DNA from: a virus
Virus record (IMG/VR): IMGVR_UViG_3300025104_000003
Span: 1 to 35,172 of that record
Strand: one strand, 5' to 3'
DNA length: 35,172 nucleotides
Shown: piece by piece, positions 29,722 through 35,172 of the stretch
Numbering within the stretch: the first letter of the stretch is position 1
How the letters are laid out: every line of letters begins with the position of its first letter
Notes under the pieces: model-generated
Databases searched by the model: none
Seen by the model: the letters and a program-made list of their open reading frames with translations, nothing else
Told to the model about the DNA's origin: nothing
Program-made: the position numbers and the translations under genes

Positions 29722-30621
29722 TCATGCAGGAATAGTTCTCAGGATGAGATCGTTGTAGGTTGTCCCTTCGCTATCGTCCAAACAGATGACATTGCACTCA
29801 CCTGTGTAGGTAGTGGTGATTTCATATTTGCCAAGCGGTAAGGGCGTCGCTGTTTCTGGAAACGGCGCAGTAGGCGGGGTGAAGTTTGCAGTGTAACGGG
29901 CTACGCCTTTGGTGATTCTAAATGAATCCAGATAGCCATTAAGCGGTCGGGAGGCTGCTCTCTCAGACCCTATGTCAGCTACTGCTGTAGAATTAAAGTT
30001 AGTGGTGAGCGCCCCTTGGTAACCCATGACGCCATCAACGAACATCCGCAGAACCCCACTCTCTCGAACGAATGCAAAGTGAGACCATTTGTTAGTCGGC
30101 ACAGGTATACTGCTAACAGGTGCGGTGTTACCGTCCCAGAGAGACGGGGCGTTGTCTCTCCTATCGAGGAAAAAATTCATATCAGGGTTGAAGTCAAACG
30201 CTCCAAATATTGACCGATCATTATCCACCCCGCCCCCGGGTGGAGGCCCAACGTAAATCCACCCCTCAACAGTAAAGTCCCCTGTCCCAAAAGAAAAATC
30301 AAGAGTCGGGGCCGTATCAATACGGCTACCAACCCCGAAGAATTTACCACTGGTATTTCCGAACTTGGCCTGTTCACTTGAGATAATCGCACCGCCCTTA
30401 GCTGTCCACAAGCGGCCAGTTTCATCAATGAAGGATGTACTGCCGTTAACGCCGTCAAAATGCAGCAGCGACACAACCTTGTCCCAGTGCGGGTCTGATG
30501 AGCCGTCCGATGATAGTGTCCACCCAAGCAGCTCTCCGGTGTCTCGTCGATAGGCACGCACGATCCGACCAGCGACAGGGTTCCCAGAATCATCAAAAAC
30601 TGTACCGCTAATAATGGGCAT
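29722..30621 (-). CDS. Adhesin with a LamG domain inserted in a carboxypeptidase-regulatory-like domain
   Basis: A 299-residue protein. Residues 1-40 (IISGTVFDDSGNPVAGRIVR, then TGELLGWTLSSDG) are the first half of a carboxypeptidase-regulatory-like beta domain. Residues about 45-255 are a LamG-like jellyroll: VVSLLHFDGVNG, GDFTVEGWIYVG, KWSHFAFVRESGVLRMFVDG, GYLDSFRITKGVARYTANFT. The last 40 residues (LGKYEITTTYTGECNVICLD, then YNDLILRTIPA) are the missing second half. So LamG is inserted into the beta domain and presented on a loop. Likely a fibre or baseplate adhesin, paralogous in parts to the gene at 27119-28417. Confidence 0.7.
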   Translation of the reverse strand: MPIISGTVFDDSGNPVAGRIVRAYRRDTGELLGWTLSSDGSSDPHWDKVVSLLHFDGVNGSTSFIDETGRLWTAKGGAIISSEQAKFGNTSGKFFGVGSRIDTAPTLDFSFGTGDFTVEGWIYVGPPPGGGVDNDRSIFGAFDFNPDMNFFLDRRDNAPSLWDGNTAPVSSIPVPTNKWSHFAFVRESGVLRMFVDGVMGYQGALTTNFNSTAVADIGSERAASRPLNGYLDSFRITKGVARYTANFTPPTAPFPETATPLPLGKYEITTTYTGECNVICLDDSEGTTYNDLILRTIPA

Positions 30622-30728
30622 CGCTCACCTCTTATAATAACCTAAACTCACCACTCGACCAAGAACGTTATTTGTCGTACAAGTGAGAGATGATTTGAAA
30701 GAAATCTTGTCTCGGTGAATATCAACCA

Positions 30729-32864
30729 TCATTCCACCTTCTCCCATTCGCCTGATTGAACATCATCCATCCCATCAAAGAACCCAATAGGGCTCAATTC
30801 TTCCATCAAATCCTCAGAGCTTTCTTCAATGAACGTCTTACGGAAATCTTTCTGCATGATTTCCTTGAAAAACTCTTGTCCCGTTGCCCAAGCAAAAACA
30901 ACAAGCGCCATGACCGTATCATCGTGGCACATCTCATCAGCTTCGTATGAATTGTTCTTTGAGATGAATGTGCTGAATTCTTGAATCGTTGTCCAATCTC
31001 GCAATTCATATTTATTCGACTCAATCAATGCCTTGATGATAGAACAACCTTCGCGCTTTGTAGACTTTGTGGTGCGAACACCATTACGTCCGTTCTTCCA
31101 AGATCCGAGAACAATTTTGCCTTTCGATTCACCTGTGGTCAATAGGTTTTCATATTCCTCATCAAAGTAAATTGCATCAGCTACCGCCTCACCAATGTCA
31201 TTGATTTCCACAAGGACATAACCGTTGTTGTATTTCTTAGCAATCTCCACAATGATTCGAGGCAAGAGATAGTGGTTTGTCTTGTTATCACGGAACATTG
31301 CCACTTGTTTGAACGGATACTCTGTAATGTCCGTGACTTGGATAACAGAGTAGTCAATGCCCGCACCTCGAGAACAATCTACACTTAGGAAGTAGACATG
31401 ATCTGGCTTTGGGTGTTCATACACCTTCAATGAACCGCTTTGAGCCACAGGTTCACGGTGCACCAATCGTCTCAATGTTGCAGGTGATAGCAACGTGCTC
31501 GCTGATCCTAGGAACTGCGCTTCGAATTCTTGTTCCCACGATTCTTGACCAATGTTAGCAATAGTCTTCTCTTTCCATGCCTCATCACGGCCAGGAACGT
31601 CATACCAGCTGATTTCAAACGGAACGAATTCAGAACGACCCGTAGTTGCCTCGACCCACATCTTGTAGAAGTGGTTCATACCCTTAGGCGTAGAGAACAC
31701 CGATATCTTTGACTCCTTACCAGATGAAATGGTAGGATACACGGACTCGAAGAACTCTGTCGCTTGGTTTGGCGGGACGAAGGCGAATTCATCAAGAACC
31801 AACCAGCTTATGCTTGTGTTCGAAGATATTACATCATTGGCAAAATAACACTGGTCACCAACATTTCCTTCAATTATTTCCCAATCTTCTGATGGCTTCT
31901 CTAAAAGATTAAGACTGACAATCTCATCTGTTTTCTTGTTCTTTGCAAATTGAACCCTACCCTCATTGCCCGTCTCAACATATGCGGGATCGTACATAAA
32001 CCCCCGTTCTTCAATCTCCTCGCATTCCAAAATCTCGGCTTTTCCAGTTGCAGTGATGACTTCCATCCCTACTGTCAAATCTTCAGCGTTAATCCAACCC
32101 AGACTGGTAAATAGAGGATGGTTTTTACTTAATCTCAACTCTTTACCGTGACTCAAAAATAACCTGATATGGGATTCACTCGGATAACGAATCACTGAAG
32201 AGAAGTTACTCCAACCTGAAGGCGTTTTTAACAGGTAATCCTTATTCAAAGAAACATCGGGTGAGGATTTATCCAACATCTCAAAGAGACCTTCTATTTC
32301 AATGTCAAACTCCTCACCTGAAGATATTTTCTTGACATTTAATATGATACTACCGTGTATGCAACCACGAATCGCGCTTGATGATGTTGAAGCAGCAATG
32401 ACCTTACATCCGTTGCCTAGGCTGAATGAACCTTTGTTCCAAGATGTGACGCCGACCTGCATCCACAAAGGCAGATGTTCGTACATCATTTGGATACGGC
32501 TCAAAATTTCACGAGCGGTCGCTGCCTTGTTTGCAAGGATGGCAACGGTCTTATGTTCTTGGAACAGAATGTAGTGCAGGATACAGGCTGCGGTTGTGGT
32601 AGACTTACCAGATTGTCTAGGCAACTTCAAGAGAACGTAACGGTTCTCCATTGTCAAGCGAACAATGTCTTTTTGATAATAGTAGAGCTTGAACGGCACA
32701 AGACCTTTGTCAATATGCACAATCTTGGCATAGTTTTCAATGAAGTAAATTGGATCGCTGTAACACTTCACCAACTCTTGAACCTGCCACGGCTCGAAAT
32801 TGATTTCGACACCCGCCGCTTTCAGGTTCGGGTTGTTTAGGTAAACTTTAACGTCTTGATTCAT
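30729..32864 (-). CDS. 17: Terminase large subunit (gp17) with an intein
   Basis: The DNA-packaging ATPase and nuclease. The 711-residue precursor includes a 182-residue intein; the spliced product would be 529 residues. N-terminal ATPase: YYYQKDIVRL (adenine region), Walker A LPRQSGKSTT (81-90) and VAILANKAATAREIL; after the intein, Walker B WLVLDEFAFVP (354-364) and FSTPKGMNHFYKMW (motif III region). C-terminal nuclease: VDCSRGAGIDYSVIQ, VLVEINDIGEAVADAI, and a DEMCHDDTVMALV segment with the acidic metal ligands. It is transcribed opposite to the replication genes with a late-promoter motif upstream. Confidence 0.95.
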   Translation of the reverse strand: MNQDVKVYLNNPNLKAAGVEINFEPWQVQELVKCYSDPIYFIENYAKIVHIDKGLVPFKLYYYQKDIVRLTMENRYVLLKLPRQSGKSTTTAACILHYILFQEHKTVAILANKAATAREILSRIQMMYEHLPLWMQVGVTSWNKGSFSLGNGCKVIAASTSSSAIRGCIHGSIILNVKKISSGEEFDIEIEGLFEMLDKSSPDVSLNKDYLLKTPSGWSNFSSVIRYPSESHIRLFLSHGKELRLSKNHPLFTSLGWINAEDLTVGMEVITATGKAEILECEEIEERGFMYDPAYVETGNEGRVQFAKNKKTDEIVSLNLLEKPSEDWEIIEGNVGDQCYFANDVISSNTSISWLVLDEFAFVPPNQATEFFESVYPTISSGKESKISVFSTPKGMNHFYKMWVEATTGRSEFVPFEISWYDVPGRDEAWKEKTIANIGQESWEQEFEAQFLGSASTLLSPATLRRLVHREPVAQSGSLKVYEHPKPDHVYFLSVDCSRGAGIDYSVIQVTDITEYPFKQVAMFRDNKTNHYLLPRIIVEIAKKYNNGYVLVEINDIGEAVADAIYFDEEYENLLTTGESKGKIVLGSWKNGRNGVRTTKSTKREGCSIIKALIESNKYELRDWTTIQEFSTFISKNNSYEADEMCHDDTVMALVVFAWATGQEFFKEIMQKDFRKTFIEESSEDLMEELSPIGFFDGMDDVQSGEWEKVE
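31818..32363 (-). mobile_element. Mini-intein (182 residues) in terminase, no homing endonuclease
   Basis: Precursor residues 168-349. It begins Cys-Ile-His-Gly (CIHGSIILNV, block A). Block B is about LRLSKNHPLFTSLGWINA with the conserved His. Block F is GDQCYFANDV, and the C-terminus is ISSN before extein Thr. The flanks AIRG | TSISWLVLDE rejoin exactly at the terminase Walker B, as in T4 (AVRG-NSFAMIYIDE). No LAGLIDADG or HNH sequence lies between blocks. Penultimate Ser replaces the usual His. Confidence 0.88.
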
Positions 32865-32895
32865 GCTATAGATATTCTATATGGTTGTTTATTAG

Positions 32896-32903
32896 TATTT
32901 ATT
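32896..32903 (-). promoter_or_regulatory. T4-type late promoter candidate for terminase (AATAAATA, minus strand)
   Basis: The minus strand reads AATAAATA, 7 of 8 to TATAAATA, about 32 bases before the terminase start. Confidence 0.5.
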
Positions 32904-32919
32904 AGCGAGACTTGATAAA

Positions 32920-33258
32920 ATGAAAACTGCCAAGGTCACTTGCAAATGCGGCAAGCAAGTCGCTTACATTGAAGAATTCCTAGAACACGGAGACCTCCAG
33001 CAACGAGAGTTTGACCTCTTGACAGAGCAAGGGTATCATGTTATCATTGGTGATGATTTACCCAAATCACCACTTTGTCTTGAACCTTGTTTTGAAAGGT
33101 ATGACTGTGCCTTCAAGAATTGTTTCTCCACCAAGCCAGGCTTTCACAATGTCTACACCTGGAGACACAAGAACTGTAGTCAGAGCTTTGGCGACGAACT
33201 ACATTCAGGAAGCTCTGGAAATACTTCAACGGACGACAAAAAAGCGTCTACGCTTTGA
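32920..33258 (+). CDS. Cys-rich small protein upstream of a SprT-like gene
   Basis: A 112-residue frame. The N-terminal 80 residues look conserved: VTCKCGKQVAYIEEFLEHG, IGDDLPKSPLCLEPCFERYD and CAFKNCFSTK, with seven Cys arranged as possible zinc knuckles. The C-terminal about 30 residues overlap the SprT-like gene in another frame and look unstructured, so the protein may really end earlier or be read through a frame change into the metalloprotease. The start has only a weak GAGA site. Function not known. Confidence 0.55.
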   Translation: MKTAKVTCKCGKQVAYIEEFLEHGDLQQREFDLLTEQGYHVIIGDDLPKSPLCLEPCFERYDCAFKNCFSTKPGFHNVYTWRHKNCSQSFGDELHSGSSGNTSTDDKKASTL

Positions 33259-33568
33259 TGAGTTGATCCTGAGCGGAAGGTTGTCTTCAACCATGGGACT
33301 CGCAAACTATCGCATGGTCGGAAACCGCTATTACTACACCATCACAATTTCCTCTAAGATTTTCAAACGTGATAGTATAGCCCTAAAAGAAACCTGTTAC
33401 CATGAGGTTGCCCATCTAGCAGATTGGCAGATCTACAGGAAGTGGGGGCATGGCGACACGTGGTGCCGCCTCATGCGTAAGTTGGGGCTGGAACCTAAGG
33501 TTTACATAGAGCCAGAAGAATATGTTGAGGCTGGTTACATTTCTGTAGACGAACGCCCAATCTCTTGA
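33149..33568 (+). CDS. SprT-like zinc metalloprotease
   Basis: A 139-residue protein from ATG 33149; the frame is open to 33038, but that upstream part is not protein-like. YHEVAHLADWQIYRKWGHG has the zinc site HExxH (His85, Glu86, His89) with the third ligand in WGHG about ten residues on, followed by WCRLMRKLGL, as in SprT/Spartan families. Spartan-type proteases cut DNA-protein crosslinks; phage versions are uncharacterised. Its first 110 bases overlap the preceding ORF in another frame. The N-terminal helix RTVVRALATNYIQEALEIL fits the family. Confidence 0.75.
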   Translation: MSTPGDTRTVVRALATNYIQEALEILQRTTKKRLRFDELILSGRLSSTMGLANYRMVGNRYYYTITISSKIFKRDSIALKETCYHEVAHLADWQIYRKWGHGDTWCRLMRKLGLEPKVYIEPEEYVEAGYISVDERPIS

Positions 33569-33574
33569 TATGAT
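33546..33574 (+). promoter_or_regulatory. TAGAC-family promoter inside the end of the SprT-like gene
   Basis: TTCTGTAGACG, 17 bases, TATGAT (33569-33574), then GTAGGCAT. A hairpin ACGGTG-AAA-CACCGT (33586-33600) lies at the expected 5' end of the transcript. Confidence 0.65.
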
Positions 33575-33621
33575 GTAGGCATGAAACGGTGAAACACCGT
33601 GGCAAAGAAAGGATCATCAGA

Positions 33622-33906
33622 ATGAACGTAGCAAAGACCATCCTGAATCAAATCAAAGCGATCGACGCTTGTGCCATGTTGGCATGGGGTGCCAAGGATC
33701 TTGTCTATACGAGCAAAGGCCTCCAGTTTCGCGTCGGTGGTTTGGCAAAGTTCAAGGGTCTAGTTCATGTTCGCTACGATGAAGGCAACGACCTTTACGA
33801 TGTTGAGATCATCAAGATCAAGAAAGGCATGCCCGAGGTCGTGAAGAAAGTCGAAGGCGTGTTCGGTGAATGTTTGGTGGACGCCATTGACGCTACGGTG
33901 CAGTGA
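33622..33906 (+). CDS. Small phage protein, unknown
   Basis: A 94-residue protein from ATG 33622 (MNVAKTILNQIKAIDACAML), chosen because AAAGGA precedes it; GTG 33589 lies in the 5' hairpin. The N-terminal helix is followed by a beta-rich middle (SKGLQFRVGGLAKFKGLVHV). Similar small proteins occur in phages, from memory, without known role. Confidence 0.65.
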   Translation: MNVAKTILNQIKAIDACAMLAWGAKDLVYTSKGLQFRVGGLAKFKGLVHVRYDEGNDLYDVEIIKIKKGMPEVVKKVEGVFGECLVDAIDATVQ

Positions 33907-34038
33907 TGTAAGACATTTACTATTATCGCCCTTGGGGTTTGGGTTGAGTTGGTTCTTGATGCTGGGGGCAATCGGGTAGGAGAATGTGAGTATTTTTCTA
34001 CAAAGGCCATTGCAAAGTCGTGGCAAGTTGATGTATAA
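33907..34038 (+). pseudogene. Coding-like remnant lacking a start codon
   Basis: Directly after a TGA the frame reads CKTFTIIALGVWVELVLDAG then NRVGECEYFSTKAIAKSWQV and stops at TAA 34036. It looks like a small phage protein starting MKTFTI, but the ATG is followed by TAAG (ATGTAAGACA), so one or two base changes would restore a start. No usable ATG, GTG or TTG is present before the conserved-looking part. Confidence 0.35.
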
Positions 34039-34039
34039 T
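34010..34039 (+). promoter_or_regulatory. Sigma70-like promoter of second RNA ligase
   Basis: TTGCAA, 18 bases, TATAAT (34034-34039), then GCGGCATTG. It overlaps the end of the preceding remnant. Confidence 0.6.
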
Positions 34040-34060
34040 GCGGCATTGTGATTGGGGGAT

Positions 34061-35125
34061 ATGAAGATGCGTAAGCTGGCAAGCATTCGTAAAATTGATG
34101 AGATTCGTCCTATTGAGGGTGCAGACGCAATCGAGTGCGCAGTTGTTGGCGGATGGACGGTTGTGGTGAAGAAGGGTGAGTTCAAACCCGGCGATGTGGG
34201 TGTTTATCTTGAAATTGATAGCTGGGTTCCGACAGAGCTTGCTCCTTTCCTATCTAAAGGTAATGAACCTAAAGAATATAATGGTGTAAAGGGTGAACGC
34301 CTTCGGACTGTTAAGCTCCGTGGTCAACTTTCTCAAGGTCTTTTGCTTCCTGTAGATGAAGTAAATGGAACCAAATTCATAACCGGATACTTCCGGGAAG
34401 ATGGTGTGGGTTCTATGATTATTGTCAAGGAAGGCGATGACGTAACGGAAGCTCTAGGAATCCAGAAGTGGGAAGCCCCTGTTCCTGCACAACTGGCAGG
34501 ACAAGTTCGTGGCAACTTTCCAACGGCCGTTCCTAAGACCGACCAGGAAAGAATTCAGAACTTGAAGAAGGAATTCGAGGAATGGAAGGCTCAAAACCTT
34601 GTCTTTGAGATCACTGAGAAGTTGGATGGCTCTAGCTGCACAATGTACCTTGACCTTGAAGGCGATTTCCATGTCTGCAGCCGCAACCTTGATCTGAAGC
34701 GTGATGAAAACAACAGCTTCTGGAAAGCAGCCATTCAGAACGACGTTGAGAATCGTATGGTCGCGGCAAACTTGCAAGGTTTGGCCATCCAGGGTGAATT
34801 GGTTGGTGAGGGCATTCAAGGCAATCAGTACAAGATTCGAGGTCAGAAGTTCTACGTCTTTGACATCTACGATACCAAGACTGGTGCGTACTTGAACAGC
34901 GAACAGCGAATCAAACTTTGCCAACAGTTGGGTCTGGAACATGTACCCTTGGTTTCGGTGAAGGCTATCACCGCTGAAGACATTGCGGGTATCCTGCAAG
35001 AAGCGGAAGGTAAGAGCCTTCTGAATGATAGCGAACGCGAAGGTTTGGTGTGGAAGTGCATTAGCGATCCGAGCATCAGCTTCAAGACCATTTCGAACCG
35101 GTGGCTCCTGAAGAACAAAGAATAA
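34061..35125 (+). CDS. RNA ligase of the Rnl5/DRB0094 type
   Basis: A 354-residue protein that would join RNA ends using ATP. Residues 1-120 form an N-terminal OB-like domain (MRKLASIRKIDEIRPIEGAD, WTVVVKKGEFKPGDVGVYLE, LRGQLSQGLLLP) typical of DRB0094-like ligases. The catalytic domain has EKLDGSSC with Lys187 as adenylation site, VCSRNLDLKR (motif Ia/III region), IQGELVGEGIQGN and EGLVWKC (motif IV), with ISFKTISNRWLLK ending in the motif V Lys. ATG 34061 has GGGGGA just upstream; ATG 34067 is an alternative. It is a second, distinct RNA ligase beside RnlA at 22 kb. Confidence 0.88.
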   Translation: MKMRKLASIRKIDEIRPIEGADAIECAVVGGWTVVVKKGEFKPGDVGVYLEIDSWVPTELAPFLSKGNEPKEYNGVKGERLRTVKLRGQLSQGLLLPVDEVNGTKFITGYFREDGVGSMIIVKEGDDVTEALGIQKWEAPVPAQLAGQVRGNFPTAVPKTDQERIQNLKKEFEEWKAQNLVFEITEKLDGSSCTMYLDLEGDFHVCSRNLDLKRDENNSFWKAAIQNDVENRMVAANLQGLAIQGELVGEGIQGNQYKIRGQKFYVFDIYDTKTGAYLNSEQRIKLCQQLGLEHVPLVSVKAITAEDIAGILQEAEGKSLLNDSEREGLVWKCISDPSISFKTISNRWLLKNKE

Positions 35126-35140
35126 GGAAATTCTTTGACA

Positions 35141-35164
35141 AGGGGCTAGGCATCTAGCCCTTTC
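35141..35164 (+). terminator. Terminator hairpin at window end
   Basis: AGGGGCTAG - GCAT - CTAGCCCTT stem followed by T/C-rich tail. A TTGACA lies just 5' (35135-35140) and TATAA begins at 35168, so another hairpin-promoter unit probably runs off the window. Confidence 0.7.
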
Positions 35165-35172
35165 TGTTATAA

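Noticed and set aside
1-35172. tRNA genes
   Set aside because: I looked in the intergenic gaps for cloverleaf-sized segments with GTTCRA-type T-loops and saw none; the gaps are too short and filled by promoters and hairpins.

Overview
The window is a piece of the genome of a T4-superfamily myovirus (contractile-tailed dsDNA phage). The T4 core set is recognisable from sequence: ribonucleotide reductase (nrdA partial, nrdB), UvsY and UvsW, clamp loader gp44/gp62, translational repressor RegA, family B DNA polymerase gp43, dUTPase, RNA ligase 1 and the large terminase gp17. The order 44-62-regA-43 is the T4 order. Most of the window is moderately AT-rich, but the tail-fibre cassette (about 8.4-11.3 kb) is clearly GC-richer, which suggests recombination with prophages of a high-GC proteobacterial host. 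The host is inference only.

Layout. 0-1.75 kb (minus): nrdB-nrdA. 1.8-4.9 kb (plus): a tail-tube/baseplate-like structural protein, uvsY, a small gene, uvsW and a small conserved protein. 5.0-7.1 kb: a small polymerase-like protein with polA/T7-RNAP-type motifs A, B and C, then a two-domain QueD/PTPS-like protein. 7.15-11.3 kb: two small membrane proteins and a fibre cassette (beta-sandwich adaptor, collagen-like protein, coiled-coil linker proteins, a GH114-like TIM barrel, a beta-rich structural protein, a small terminal protein). 11.5-13.3 kb: clamp loader and regA. 13.3-16.5 kb: two collinear reading frames, the second ending in a PARP-like ADP-ribosyltransferase domain, which look like one gene split by a +1 frame change. 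16.5-20 kb: DNA polymerase and dUTPase. 19-26.3 kb: many small early-type genes with individual promoters, plus RNA ligase 1 and a DUF932 protein; several of the small genes are frame-disrupted. 26.4-27 kb: a putative late (gp2-like) gene. 27.1-32.9 kb (minus): two LamG/lectin adhesins, a tail structural protein and a terminase carrying a mini-intein. 32.9-35.1 kb: a small Cys-rich protein, a SprT-like metalloprotease, a small gene and a second RNA ligase (Rnl5/DRB0094-like).

Regulation visible in the DNA. At least seven short intergenic gaps carry one promoter pattern: TTCTnnTAGAC(A/G), 16-17 bases, TATAAT, then usually an AGTCAT or AGGCAT-like element. At two sites (16.49 and 20.17 kb) the -35 hexamer TTGACA lies in the loop of a terminator hairpin, so one gene's end and the next gene's promoter are the same DNA. 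A second pattern, NATAAATA (T4 late promoter TATAAATA), precedes the presumed late genes, including the ADP-ribosyltransferase locus.

The points most worth follow-up are the split PARP-like gene whose first triad residue is Tyr instead of His, the minimal polymerase-like protein, the terminator-loop promoters, the terminase mini-intein and the run of frame-disrupted small genes. Sequencing indels remain an alternative explanation for the frame disruptions.
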